Positions 27,031 to 36,452 of a stretch of DNA of 64,000 bases are shown one piece after another. Made by a program: the position numbers and the translations under genes. The notes under the pieces are model-generated. The model did not search any database, had not been told where the DNA came from, and worked only from the letters and a program-made list of their open reading frames with translations. Origin of the DNA: Clostridium_AT stratigraminis (GTDB taxonomy: Bacteria > Bacillota > Clostridia > Clostridiales > Clostridiaceae); assembly GCF_045310675.1 (NCBI RefSeq), contig NZ_JBJHZZ010000003.1, positions 186,001-250,000 on the forward strand, written 5' to 3'. Every line of letters starts with the position of its first letter. Within the stretch, counting starts at the first letter, position 1.

Positions 27031-27087
27031 ATGGCATCTATATAACTTTCTAATTACAAATAAGTAATAAATCATATGGATGCCATT
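27031..27087. repeat. Dispersed palindromic repeat, copy 1
   Basis: Left arm starts ATGGCATCTATAT (27031) and right arm ends ATATGGATGCCAT (27087). The right arm contains the family core TAATAAATCATATGGATGCC. Lies between bioY and the broken amidohydrolase, which end facing each other. Confidence 0.65.
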
Positions 27088-27099
27088 TATTTTTATACA

Positions 27100-28265
27100 T
27101 TATTTATTTAAAAAATCCAGAGCAAATTGTACATGCAGTGCTGTACCATATTTCATGTAGTCTTCATCAATGTTGAATTTCTCATGGTGTGGGAAGTAAA
27201 TTGTTCCTTTTCCTCATTTCTATATCCCATAAATGCATAAACTCCCTTTGCATGCTGAAAATAGTATGGCATATCTTCTGATCCCATATATTTAGGCAAA
27301 GATTTATTTTTCCCTTCTCCAAAGACTTTTATAGCTGACTTATCTGCAAGTCCTGCTAATTCATCGTCATTGTAAAGACTAAGGGCGCTTTCTTCTATAA
27401 CTACATCAACCTTAATCTCGTAGGCGTCTGCAATTGCCTTAGCATGTCTTTTTATTGCTTCATGAGCTATTTCTCTAACCTTTGGGTCAAAATATCTCAT
27501 AGAAGTGTCAATTTCAGTATATTTTGCAACTACATTAGCCTTTGTACCTCCAATGAACTTTCCCACAGAAATCACAATTGGATCCTGAGCATTAATATTT
27601 TTAGTAACTATCCCTTGAACATCTGTAACAAAAATACATGCAGGATGGATTGTGTCCTTTGCTAGATGTGGAACAGATCCATGACCTGATACTCCTTCAA
27701 ACTTAACATAAATAGTATCACAACCTGCCATTCTATATCCTGGCTCAATATTTACATATCCTGTTTCTAAATCCGGCATTCCGTGCATACCAAGGCAGGC
27801 ATCGACACCCTCCATACCACCTGCTTCAATTATTTTTTTCGCACCTGAGAAGGTTTCCTCACCTTGCTGGAAGAAGAATCTAACTTCACCTTTAATCTCA
27901 CCTTTCATTTCAGACAGAATTTTTGCTGCACCTAGCAGCATGGCCGCATGAGCATCGTGACCGCAAGCATGCATGACTCCTGGATTTTCAGAGGCGAATT
28001 TCATACCAGATTCCTCTTTTATTGGAAGTGCATCTATATCTGCTCTAAGAGCTACGGTTTTACCACTTTTTCCTCCCTTTAATGTAGCTATTAAAGAAGT
28101 GTCCCCTGCCTTCTTATAAGGTATTCCAAGCTTATCTAATTCTTTCATAATCTTTTCTTGGGTTTTAAATTCCTGACCACTAAGTTCGGGGTTTTCATGT
28201 AAGTTTCTTCTAAAACTTATTATAAAATCTTCAATTGATTTAGCCTTTTCTAATATATTTAACAT
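27100..28265 (-). pseudogene. M20-family amidohydrolase/aminoacylase with C-terminal frameshift
   Basis: Zinc hydrolase of N-acyl-amino acids or amidated peptides. The intact frame from 28265 shows ALRADIDALPI, HACGHDAHAAMLLGAA, FFQQGEETFSGAK and MGSEDMPYYFQHAKGVYAFMGYRNEEK, then goes astray and stops at 27153 (370 residues). Reading the next frame instead gives YFPHHEKFNIDEDYMKYG and FALDFLNK, the normal family ending, stopping at 27100. Adding one base to the T-run (A-run on the coding strand) at 27208-27211 restores a roughly 388-residue enzyme. Lost or altered residues include the conserved His-His of the C-terminal metal region. Either a real mutation or a homopolymer sequencing error. 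Confidence 0.85.
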
Positions 28266-28574
28266 TTGAAAAACGCCCTTCTATTATTTAATCACTTATA
28301 TTTTAACCAAGTTCAAAAAATTACAATAATTATAAATGCTATTGTAAGCTATTTATCAAAAATATTAAGCTGCTGCCTTTTGAATATTTTCATTTTTATT
28401 TTCTTAGGTACTAGTACTAAAGCTTCCAGCTAGTACGCTGAACCAGTTTAATAAATCAAATAAGTAATAAGTCATATGAATGCCATTAGAACCATATAAT
28501 TAACATAAAAGGGGGTGTAATAGTAAATATAATAGTCAATGAGCATAATTCTGTAAAAGGTGGGGGGTATTAAA
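28266..28574. other. 309-base gap: half-copy of the dispersed repeat, otherwise A/T-rich
   Basis: Between the divergent amidohydrolase and M6 protease genes. I see one arm of the dispersed palindrome (28460-28487) and a weak hairpin (GTACTAG...CTAGTAC, about 28408-28437). No clear promoter pair could be defined. Confidence 0.5.
28460..28487. repeat. Dispersed palindromic repeat, half copy 2
   Basis: AATAAGTAATAAGTCATATG followed by AATGCCATT, one arm only, with a single difference from the core of copy 1. About 90 bases upstream of the M6 protease gene. Confidence 0.55.
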
Positions 28575-30785
28575 ATGAAGTTAAGAAATCTTCGTATATT
28601 GGCAATTGCAGCAACAATGACCTTAGGTTTAACAACAATTGCCAATGCTGAACCGAAAGTTGATGGAAGTATTAATAAAGACCCGGGCTTTATACAAAAA
28701 GAGGATAACCGCCCCGATCCATTAACTACAAAACAACTTGAGTTAAAAGAACAAGCTCTTAATGCGAAACTTAATGGTAAGGCAAAAGGCAAAACTCACG
28801 AAGTAGCAAAAGGCCAATATGTTGAATTGGAGCGTACTGGTGAAGGCGCTATTTGGACTGTACTAGGAGAATTTCAAGATCTTAAGCATAACACTATTCC
28901 TAAACCAGACCGTAATGCTGACAATTCAACAATCTGGACATCTGATTTTAGCAAAGATTATTATATGAATATGCTGTTCAATGATACATCAGGCGCAAAC
29001 TCCATGAGCAACTTTTATAAAGAACAATCATCCAATAGCTATACTGTCAATGGAGATGTTACTGACTGGATTTTAGTTCCAGGTAATGCGGCCAATTATG
29101 ATGACAATGCCAGCAATGATATTTGGAAATTCCTACAGGATGAGGTTAATGGATGGTATAAACAACAAAAGGATGCAGGCAAGACTGATGCAGAGTTAAA
29201 TGCATACCTTAGTCAATTTGATAAAAGAGACCGTTACGATTATGATGGTGACGGAAACTTTAATGAACCAGATGGTTATATAGATACCTTCCAATCTGTA
29301 CATGCCGGCGAGGGTGAAGAAGCTGGCGCACCACCTTGGACAATATGGAGTCACAGCTGGTATGCTTATCAAAATTTGGCCGGAATTGCAGGTCCTTCTT
29401 TCAATAAGCTTGGTGGTATCCAGATTGGAAATAGTAATTACTGGGTTGGAAAATATACTGTTCAGCCTGAGAACGGTGGAGTAGGAGTATTTACTCATGA
29501 GTACGGCCATGATCTTGGCCTTCCTGACCTATACGACACTAGTGGTGGTGAAAATAGTACTGCTTTCTGGACACTTATGTCCTCAGGCTCCTGGCTGAGC
29601 GATGGTACTCAAGATATTGGTTCTTTGCCAAGCCACATGGGTGCATGGGAAAAATACCAAATGGGCTGGTTAAATTATGAGGTAGCAGATCCTTCAAAAA
29701 ATAATTCAGCATTCCGATTGGGGCCTGTAGAGTTCAACACCAAACAAGCTCAGGCTGTGATTGTTCCACTTCCAAAGAAATCAGTATCTTTGAAGATCAG
29801 TTCGCCTTATGCTGGTTCTAATTTTTACTACAGCGGCCAAGGTGATAACTTGGACAATTTTATGTATAAGTCCCTCAATTTACCTTCAGGCGCAGCCCTC
29901 AATGCTAAAGTAAAGTATGATATTGAGAAAGATTGGGATTATGCTTATCTTGTTTACTCAACAGATAACGGAACTACATGGAAGAGCCTAGAAACTAACC
30001 GCTCTTCAAACATAGATCCTAACGGTCAGAACAAGGGCTTTGGCATTACAGGCTCCTCCAGCAATCAATGGGTTGATTTGACTGCTAATCTTCCATCTGG
30101 CAATATCCTTCTTGGCTTCCGCTACTGGACAGATGCAAATACTGGAGGAAACGGCTTAATGGTTGATGACATAAAAATTACCTCTTTAGCAACAGATGGT
30201 GCAGAATCAGAAGCTGGCTGGACATTTAAGGGTTTCAAAGTTTCCACTGGTACCGAAAATAAACTTTATGATAACTACTACATTGCAGAGTACAGGACTT
30301 ACAAAGGCTATGATTCCTCGCTGCAGACTGGCCCATATTTCTTTGGATATACCAGTGAGAAGGCAAACTATGTTGACCATTTCCCTTATCAGGATGGTCT
30401 CCTTATAAACTATTGGGATACTTCTCAAAAGAATAATAACACAAAGCAACATCCTGGAGCAGGCTTGATTCTTCCTATCGATTCACATTACAAAGCAGTT
30501 ACAAACGTTAATGGTGCTGTATGGCGTAATAGAGTTCAGTCCTATGATGCTACATTTTCACTTTATCCAACAGACAAACTTAATCTACATGTCGGTAATA
30601 TTTTGTCACCTATTCTCAGCCAACCAGCAGTCAAGGTATTTGACGATAGTATCCAATACTGGGATTCCGCTAATCCACAAGGAAGCGTAAAAAACCCAAA
30701 TACTGGTACCATTATTCAAGTACGCCAACAGAATGATGGGAATCAACCACCTTTCATGGAAATACAGGTGCGCTTTGCAAAATAA
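28575..30785 (+). CDS. Secreted M6-family metalloprotease (immune inhibitor A-like)
   Basis: 736 residues from ATG 28575 after GGTGGGGGG. Signal peptide: MKLRNLRILAIAATMTLGL then cleavage after ANA near residue 27. The propeptide is followed by the catalytic zinc motif FTHEYGHDLGLPDLYD (His308, Glu309, His312) and the Met-turn region LMSSGSW. A MAM/VEG-like beta-sandwich (LASGNILLGFRYWTD type segment, SGNILLGFRYWTD) and a C-terminal domain complete the InhA/InA layout. The D-rich segment DYDGDGNFNEPDGYID is a calcium site. Degrades extracellular proteins; in Bacillus and Vibrio relatives it is a virulence factor. Monocistronic. Confidence 0.92.
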   Translation: MKLRNLRILAIAATMTLGLTTIANAEPKVDGSINKDPGFIQKEDNRPDPLTTKQLELKEQALNAKLNGKAKGKTHEVAKGQYVELERTGEGAIWTVLGEFQDLKHNTIPKPDRNADNSTIWTSDFSKDYYMNMLFNDTSGANSMSNFYKEQSSNSYTVNGDVTDWILVPGNAANYDDNASNDIWKFLQDEVNGWYKQQKDAGKTDAELNAYLSQFDKRDRYDYDGDGNFNEPDGYIDTFQSVHAGEGEEAGAPPWTIWSHSWYAYQNLAGIAGPSFNKLGGIQIGNSNYWVGKYTVQPENGGVGVFTHEYGHDLGLPDLYDTSGGENSTAFWTLMSSGSWLSDGTQDIGSLPSHMGAWEKYQMGWLNYEVADPSKNNSAFRLGPVEFNTKQAQAVIVPLPKKSVSLKISSPYAGSNFYYSGQGDNLDNFMYKSLNLPSGAALNAKVKYDIEKDWDYAYLVYSTDNGTTWKSLETNRSSNIDPNGQNKGFGITGSSSNQWVDLTANLPSGNILLGFRYWTDANTGGNGLMVDDIKITSLATDGAESEAGWTFKGFKVSTGTENKLYDNYYIAEYRTYKGYDSSLQTGPYFFGYTSEKANYVDHFPYQDGLLINYWDTSQKNNNTKQHPGAGLILPIDSHYKAVTNVNGAVWRNRVQSYDATFSLYPTDKLNLHVGNILSPILSQPAVKVFDDSIQYWDSANPQGSVKNPNTGTIIQVRQQNDGNQPPFMEIQVRFAK

Positions 30786-30813
30786 CACATCATTAAATTT
30801 TTAATCATACTGA

Positions 30814-30857
30814 AAAAAAGCCTATGCTTTAAATTTAGTTTTAGCATAAGCTTTTTT
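30814..30857 (+). terminator. Terminator after the M6 protease gene
   Basis: AAAAAAGC/ATGCT arm pairs with AGCAT/AGCTTTTTTT, ending in a T-run; 30 bases after the stop. Confidence 0.75.
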
Positions 30858-30861
30858 TCTT

Positions 30862-30880
30862 AAATCATATGTCGGCCATT
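30862..30880. repeat. Dispersed palindromic repeat, diverged fragment
   Basis: AAATCATATGTCGGCCATT resembles the core of the other copies (TCATATGGATGCCATT) with three differences. Between the protease terminator and the gnd stop. Confidence 0.35.
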
Positions 30881-30908
30881 ATTTAAGATATTTATTTTTT
30901 TTCACCAG

Positions 30909-32318
30909 TTACTCAAGCCAATTAGTGTGAAAAACACCCTGTCGATCTATTCTCTCATAAGTATGTGCTCCAAAATAATCGCGCTGTGCCTGTAATAAAT
31001 TAGCTGGTAAAACCGCTGTACGGTAACTGTCATAATATGATAAAGCAGATGCAAAACATGGAACAGGAACACCCAATTGCACTGACTGAGCAACAACGTC
31101 CCGGAGGGCTTGCTGATAGTTTTCAATAATTTCTTTGAAATATGGATCCAGCAGCAGATTTTTTAAACCTGGCTCCCTGTCATATGCATCTTTGATACGT
31201 TGTAAAAATTGAGCCCTAATAATACAGCCACCGCGGAAAATCATAGCTATATCACCATACTTAAGATTCCAATTATAAGCTTCAGAAGCTGCCCTCATTT
31301 GTGCAAAGCCTTGGGCATATGAGCAAATCTTACTCATATATAAAGCCTTTCGAAGGTCTTCAATAAAGATCTTATTATCACCTGAAAAAGGTTTTTCTGC
31401 TGGCCCCTTAAGGATTTTGCTTGCAGCTGTGCGTTCTTCTTTCATTGCAGAAATAAAACGAGCAAAGACTGATTCAGTAATCAGTGAAAGAGGAATACCA
31501 AGATCAAGGGCATTCTGACTAGCCCACTTGCCTGTTCCCTTTTGCCCAGCAGTGTCTAGAATCATATCAATAAGTGGCTTCCCAGTTTCATCATCTTTTT
31601 TTGAAAAAATATTAGACGTAATTTCAATAAGGTAACTATCTAACTCTCCTTTATTCCATTCAGAAAATACTTCATGAATCTTCTCTGCATCTAAACCCAG
31701 CACTTGCTTTAGTAGAAAATATGCCTCACCGATTATCTGCATATCACCGTATTCAATACCGTTATGAACCATTTTTACATAATGCCCAGCACCATCAGGG
31801 CCAATATAAGTTGTGCAGGGATCACCGTTTACTTTTGCAGAAATATCTTTAAATATCGGAGCAATCAAATCATAAGCTTCCTTCTGTCCACCTGGCATGA
31901 TGGAAGGACCCTTTAAAGCCCCTTCTTCTCCACCTGAAACACCTGTACCTATAAAGTGAAAGCCCAGCTCACTTAATTCTTTATTACGTCGCTGTGTATC
32001 AGCAAAGAAAGTATTTCCTCCATCAATTAATATATCGCCTTTATCCAAATAAGGAATTAATTGCTCAATGGTAGCATCTGTGGGAGCACCTGCCTTCACC
32101 ATCATCATTATTTTGCGTGGTTTCTCTAGAAAATTTACAAACTCTTCTACAGAATATGTACCTGTAATATTTCGGCCCTTTGTTTCATGAGCAAGCTGCT
32201 CAGTCTTTTCTTTGGAACGGTTGTATACTGATACAGTATATCCTCTAGACTCTATATTCATGGCTAGGTTTTTACCCATAACAGCTAAACCAATTATACC
32301 AAACTGTTGTTTTGTCAT
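30909..32318 (-). CDS. gnd: 6-phosphogluconate dehydrogenase, decarboxylating (NADP+)
   Basis: Oxidative pentose phosphate enzyme producing ribulose 5-phosphate and NADPH. 469 residues, the long homodimeric GndA type. Rossmann motif GLAVMGKNLAMNIESRG with Asn-Arg-Ser after strand 2 (NADP preference), GTGVSGGEEGALKGPSIMPGG, catalytic Lys in HYVKMVHNGIEYGDMQ, and FRGGCIIRAQFL. Ends with FHTNWLE. ATG preceded by AAAGGAGG. Monocistronic; no zwf or pgl nearby. Confidence 0.96.
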   Translation of the reverse strand: MTKQQFGIIGLAVMGKNLAMNIESRGYTVSVYNRSKEKTEQLAHETKGRNITGTYSVEEFVNFLEKPRKIMMMVKAGAPTDATIEQLIPYLDKGDILIDGGNTFFADTQRRNKELSELGFHFIGTGVSGGEEGALKGPSIMPGGQKEAYDLIAPIFKDISAKVNGDPCTTYIGPDGAGHYVKMVHNGIEYGDMQIIGEAYFLLKQVLGLDAEKIHEVFSEWNKGELDSYLIEITSNIFSKKDDETGKPLIDMILDTAGQKGTGKWASQNALDLGIPLSLITESVFARFISAMKEERTAASKILKGPAEKPFSGDNKIFIEDLRKALYMSKICSYAQGFAQMRAASEAYNWNLKYGDIAMIFRGGCIIRAQFLQRIKDAYDREPGLKNLLLDPYFKEIIENYQQALRDVVAQSVQLGVPVPCFASALSYYDSYRTAVLPANLLQAQRDYFGAHTYERIDRQGVFHTNWLE

Positions 32319-32505
32319 TTTTGCAATCCTCCTTTAAGGCATTTCATTATTCTCCTTTTATCTTTTATATTTTCTCTTCTAAGTCTATTTTATATTATTT
32401 TTTTATTTATTAGAGTTATATTTTATAAATAAGGAAGTCATAAAAACAAATGAATTCTATTAAGTCTTTCATCAAGCATTTTATCTCATAATCCTACGCT
32501 TTAAT

Positions 32506-32536
32506 GTAATAACTCATAAGTCATGTGGCTACCATT
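32506..32536. repeat. Dispersed palindromic repeat, copy 3 overlapping a gene end
   Basis: GTAATAACTCATAAGTCATG followed by TGGCTACCATT is a diverged arm of the family. It covers the last codon and stop of the GTPase-nuclease fusion gene (stop at 32529-32531). Confidence 0.5.
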
Positions 32537-35165
32537 CTAATTTTTTCATATGTTGTTTTTCTTCTATAGGCAATGAATCTATCAAATAATTATGGTTTTC
32601 TCCTTGCATTTTCTCATATTCCTGCTTTATGTTTTCATTAGCCCTTTTCATCTCATTCTTAAGTTCCCTTGCGGATAAAAGATACGAACCTGCTCCCCTG
32701 ATAATTACCTGCTGCAGGCCGTCAGAGGTTGCAACTGTAATGCTGTATTTTTTTTGATTATCATGTGCAAATTTCTCAATATACTGATCAGCAGTTTGTG
32801 CTTCTTTCGTATATACCATATGAATATTATGATAGTCGATAAGTTCCTCAATATGACCTTTAACACGATAAGCATCAAAAACAGCAATTATATGACAATT
32901 CCTAATACCTTGATAATTGCTTAATAAATCAAGCAATTTCATCCTGGCAATCTCCATATTCTCATCTGCAAGTTCTTTAAGCTCTGGCCATGCATAGATT
33001 ATGTTGTAGCCATCCACAAGAAGATATTCCTCCTTAGGTTCTGTCTGTTCACTGATATGGCTAATTGGTTCAGAATAACCTTTATGAACTGGATGACTTC
33101 TTTTCCAAGCAGATTTCTTTCCTTTGTTAGCATAAAAGGTCTTACTTATAATTTCATCAATCTCCTCTAGGCTTATTAACTGTTCCTTATTATATATACT
33201 CTGGTTTTTAACTGCCGCTTCCTCTAGTTCATCTTTCTTTTGAAAATAGCTTTCAACATGCATATGGTCCTTAACTTCATCCCAATTTACTATAAAGCTT
33301 GCTCCATGTGTACAAAATACGGAACCCGTTGGATTTACTAGGTCTCTTTCCGAGTCATATCCTATACTTTCAATTACCTCTTCAGTATTATGACATGATT
33401 CATAGCCTTTTAAACTGCAAAAAAGTCTCCCAAGACCCTTGGTATAAGCTACCACCTCTTTATGATAATTTTTCATAGTAATAACAGGAGCACTTCCTAC
33501 AAGGATTGCCATATCATCATTTGTCTGTTTTATTTCGCAGGTCCCATTCATTTTCTCGATATCAGTCATAGCTCTTCCAACCATCTTCTCAGGTAATTCC
33601 AGATTGAATGTATAATATGGCTCAAGTAGTATTGACTCTGCTTCCTTTAAACCTTGGCGAAGGGCACGATATGTAGCCTCTCTAAAGTCACCGCCTTCAG
33701 TATGCTTAATATGAGCTTTGCCGGAAACTAAAGTAATTTTCATGTCTGTAATTGCTGACCTTGTTAAAACTCCTCTATGAACTTTTTCTTCTAGATGGGT
33801 TAAAACAAGTCTCTGCCAGCTTTTAGCGAGCACATCCTCACTGCATTCAGCGGCAAACTTAAGCCCGCTGCCTCTCTCCTCCGGCTCAAGCAGCAGATGA
33901 ACCTCAGCGTAATGACGCAAGGGTTCAAAGTGACCTACTCCTTCTACCACATTAACAACAGTCTCTTTATATACAATCTTTCCTGCATCAAAGGACACCT
34001 GGATATTAAATCGGCTTTGAATAAGACTTTGCAGAATTTCTAGCTGAACTTCTCCCATAATCTGTACCTGAATTTCCTGTAGCTCTTCATCCCAGATAAT
34101 ACGAAGCTCTGGTTCCTCTTCCTCAATCTGACGAAGTTTAGGAAGCATTGCCCTAGGGTCACAGCCTTCTGGTAGAATAATTTGATAAGAGAGAACAGAT
34201 TCAAGTACTGGCGCAGTTAAAGCTTCCTCAATACCTAAACTCTCCCCAGCCCTAGTTTGATTAAGTCCTGTTACTGCACATACAGTTCCTGCTTCTATCT
34301 CATTAACCGTCTGATATTTTTGTCCTGAATATATTCTAATTTGATTAATTTTCTCTTCCCAGCTATTATACCTAAGAGTGTCTCTAACCTTAAGCTTTCC
34401 TCCAGTAAGTTTAATATGAGTAAGACGGTTTCCTTGTTCATCTCTTGTTATTTTAAATATCTTTGCTCCAAATTCACTAGGATAAGCAGGAATAATAGAA
34501 TAATTAACAAGTCCCTGCATAAATTGCTCAATACCTTCTAATTTTAGAGCTGAGCCAAAAAAACTGGGGAATACTTTGCGCTCTATAACAGCTTTTCTTA
34601 TCTCTATTTCTCCAATTTTGCCTGTTTCCAGATAAGTTTCCATCATTTGCTCATCACACATAGCAAGCTCATCATAAAGGCTATCAGTCTTATCTAGTTC
34701 AAACTCAATACAGCCCTCATTTAGCTGCTTTTTTATCTCTTTTATTAGCTTGCCTTTATTCGTTCCTATCTGATCCATTTTATTAACAAATAGAAAAGTA
34801 GGTATTTTATTCATATCAAGCAGCCGCCATAAGGTTTTGGTATGACCCTGCACCCCATCAGCTCCGCTTATCACTAAAATAGCATAATCCAGTACTTGTA
34901 GTGTTCTCTCCATTTCAGCGGAAAAATCCACATGTCCTGGGGTATCAAGTAAGGTAATCTGAGTATCCCCTAGATTAAAGATGGCCTGCTTAGAGAAAAT
35001 TGTAATTCCTCTTGCCTTCTCTAACTCATGAGTATCTAAATATGCATCCTTATTATCTACTCTTCCGAGCTTTCCAATTTTACCACTCGTATAAAGCATA
35101 CTCTCCGATAATGTTGTCTTGCCTGCATCTACATGGGCTAATATTCCAATTATTAGTTTCCTCAT
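32529..35165 (-). CDS. Tet(M)-like ribosome-dependent GTPase fused to a C-terminal Rae1/YacP NYN nuclease domain
   Basis: 878 residues from the ATG at 35163-35165, the start that aligns with Tet(M). Residues 1-650 are an EF-G-like GTPase of the ribosomal-protection type: G1 AHVDAGKTT (10-18), RGIT, DTPGH, NKMD, then domains II-V with LLEPYYTFNLELP and LKGYESC. The tip where Tet(M) has YSPVSTPADFR reads HIKHTEGGDFR here, so tetracycline resistance cannot be assumed. After a charged linker, residues 713 to about 860 match B. subtilis Rae1: YLLVDGYNIIYAWPELKEL, VFDAYRVKG, YTKEAQTADQYIEKFA, VATSDG and LLSARELKNEM. The acidic NYN residues (VDGYN, VFDA, TAD, TSD) are all kept. Rae1 cleaves mRNA in the ribosomal A site, so both halves point to the same place. 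Confidence 0.9.
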   Translation of the reverse strand: MRKLIIGILAHVDAGKTTLSESMLYTSGKIGKLGRVDNKDAYLDTHELEKARGITIFSKQAIFNLGDTQITLLDTPGHVDFSAEMERTLQVLDYAILVISGADGVQGHTKTLWRLLDMNKIPTFLFVNKMDQIGTNKGKLIKEIKKQLNEGCIEFELDKTDSLYDELAMCDEQMMETYLETGKIGEIEIRKAVIERKVFPSFFGSALKLEGIEQFMQGLVNYSIIPAYPSEFGAKIFKITRDEQGNRLTHIKLTGGKLKVRDTLRYNSWEEKINQIRIYSGQKYQTVNEIEAGTVCAVTGLNQTRAGESLGIEEALTAPVLESVLSYQIILPEGCDPRAMLPKLRQIEEEEPELRIIWDEELQEIQVQIMGEVQLEILQSLIQSRFNIQVSFDAGKIVYKETVVNVVEGVGHFEPLRHYAEVHLLLEPEERGSGLKFAAECSEDVLAKSWQRLVLTHLEEKVHRGVLTRSAITDMKITLVSGKAHIKHTEGGDFREATYRALRQGLKEAESILLEPYYTFNLELPEKMVGRAMTDIEKMNGTCEIKQTNDDMAILVGSAPVITMKNYHKEVVAYTKGLGRLFCSLKGYESCHNTEEVIESIGYDSERDLVNPTGSVFCTHGASFIVNWDEVKDHMHVESYFQKKDELEEAAVKNQSIYNKEQLISLEEIDEIISKTFYANKGKKSAWKRSHPVHKGYSEPISHISEQTEPKEEYLLVDGYNIIYAWPELKELADENMEIARMKLLDLLSNYQGIRNCHIIAVFDAYRVKGHIEELIDYHNIHMVYTKEAQTADQYIEKFAHDNQKKYSITVATSDGLQQVIIRGAGSYLLSARELKNEMKRANENIKQEYEKMQGENHNYLIDSLPIEEKQHMKKLEW

Positions 35166-35241
35166 AATGTATTTCAAATCCTTCGTTATTAGATGTTTTA
35201 TATTTCTGTTTTTTATAACTTAACTTCCATATTCTATTAAT

Positions 35242-35270
35242 ATCATACTAGTAAGTTTAATATTTTACAA
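35242..35270 (-). promoter_or_regulatory. Promoter of the GTPase-nuclease fusion gene
   Basis: Minus strand TTGTAA (35265-35270), 17-base spacer, TATGAT (35242-35247). The leader would be about 70 bases with no leader-peptide attenuator of the kind known for tet(M). Confidence 0.55.
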
Positions 35271-35306
35271 TTTTATAATTATATTTTAATTAACTAAAAT
35301 TATCTA

Positions 35307-35368
35307 TTGACAATATAAAAACAAAATTGTACCATTGTATTAATCACTTAGTACAATAGTACAATTTT
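35307..35368 (+). promoter_or_regulatory. Promoter and YtrA-type operator of the gntR-ABC operon
   Basis: TTGACA (35307-35312), 17-base spacer, TACCAT (35330-35335). A palindrome with 17-base arms (35323-35339 and 35352-35368; AAAATTGTAC core, 16 of 17 matching) covers the -10 and start. This is where an autoregulating GntR repressor would bind. Confidence 0.72.
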
Positions 35369-35385
35369 TTGAAAGGAGTGATTTT

Positions 35386-35754
35386 GTGGCTTGGGAGCTA
35401 AAATCTGACAGACCTATTTATTTACAGCTAATTGAGCAAATTGAGATTCAAATTTTTTCTGGGATATATGAACCAGGCTCCAGACTACCTTCTGTAAGGG
35501 AACTTGCTCAGGAGGCTGGTGTAAACTCAAATACCATGCAAAAGGCCCTATCTATGCTAGAGGAAAATGGACTACTTTATACTAACCGCACAAGTGGAAG
35601 ATATATAACGGAGGATACTAAAATGATTCAACTGATAAAAGAAAAGTTAGCTAAAGAACAGATATCGGAATTCCTTGAAAAAATGAAGAGCCTTGGTTTT
35701 GCTGAAACAGAAATTCTTTCTGCGATTACGTCGATACTTAAGGAGGTAAAATAA
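35386..35754 (+). CDS. GntR-family (YtrA subfamily) transcriptional repressor
   Basis: 122 residues, start GTG seven bases after AAAGGAG. N-terminal winged helix: PIYLQLIEQIEIQIFSGIY, GSRLPSVRELAQEAGVNSNT and RYITED. The short C-terminal tail of about 45 residues is the YtrA-type dimerisation helix pair. It lacks the effector domain of FadR/HutC types. Followed with one-base overlap by the ABC ATPase gene. YtrA regulators typically repress their own ABC operon and respond to cell-envelope-active agents; the inducer is unknown here. Confidence 0.9.
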   Translation: MAWELKSDRPIYLQLIEQIEIQIFSGIYEPGSRLPSVRELAQEAGVNSNTMQKALSMLEENGLLYTNRTSGRYITEDTKMIQLIKEKLAKEQISEFLEKMKSLGFAETEILSAITSILKEVK

Positions 35755-36452
35755 TGAGTTCTATCTTAACCTGTAATAACCTAAGTAAAGCATTTGGGAA
35801 TAAAAAAGCTTTGAATAACATTAATTTAGACATAGAGAGAGGAAGAATAATAGGACTTCTAGGACCTAATGGTAGTGGTAAGAGCACCTTTATTAAGCTT
35901 TGTAACGAACTTCTCACCCCAACTAGCGGCGAGATTAAAATTATGGGAAAAGTACCAGGAGTAGAAACAAAGAAAGTTGTTTCATACCTTCCCGAGAGAA
36001 CCTATTTAAACGATTGGATGAAAGTATCTGAAATCATTCAAATGTTTCAGGACTTTTACAAGGATTTCAAAGTAGAAAAAGCTAATGACATGCTGAAGAG
36101 ATTAAATATTAGTCCTGATGAAAGATTAAAGACATTGTCAAAGGGAACAAAAGAAAAAGTACAACTAATTTTAGTTATGAGCCGAGAAGCAGAGCTATAT
36201 CTGCTGGATGAGCCTATTGGCGGTGTTGATCCTGCAGCAAGGGACTATATTTTAGATACTATATTAAGAAACTATCGAGAAACCGCAACCATTATATTAT
36301 CTACCCATCTAATATCTGATATTGAAAAGATCTTAGATGATGTAATTTTTTTAAAGGACGGTCAGGTGGTACTGACTAAGTCAGTAGATGAAATCCGTGC
36401 TGAAAACGGAAAATCTATTGACACCTTATTTAGGGAGGTTTTTAAATGTTAA
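35754..36452 (+). CDS. ABC transporter ATP-binding protein (YtrB/BcrA-like)
   Basis: 232 residues. Walker A GPNGSGKST, signature LSKGTKEKV, Walker B LYLLDEPIGGVDP and H-loop STHLISD. The signature's K in place of the second G is common in this ABC-2 group. Starts ATG overlapping the repressor's stop. Forms an exporter with the permease encoded next. Confidence 0.88.
   Translation: MSSILTCNNLSKAFGNKKALNNINLDIERGRIIGLLGPNGSGKSTFIKLCNELLTPTSGEIKIMGKVPGVETKKVVSYLPERTYLNDWMKVSEIIQMFQDFYKDFKVEKANDMLKRLNISPDERLKTLSKGTKEKVQLILVMSREAELYLLDEPIGGVDPAARDYILDTILRNYRETATIILSTHLISDIEKILDDVIFLKDGQVVLTKSVDEIRAENGKSIDTLFREVFKC

Noticed and set aside
32529..35165. Tetracycline resistance gene
   Set aside because: The Tet(M) domain IV tip motif is replaced, and the protein carries an extra nuclease domain. 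A resistance label would be unsupported.
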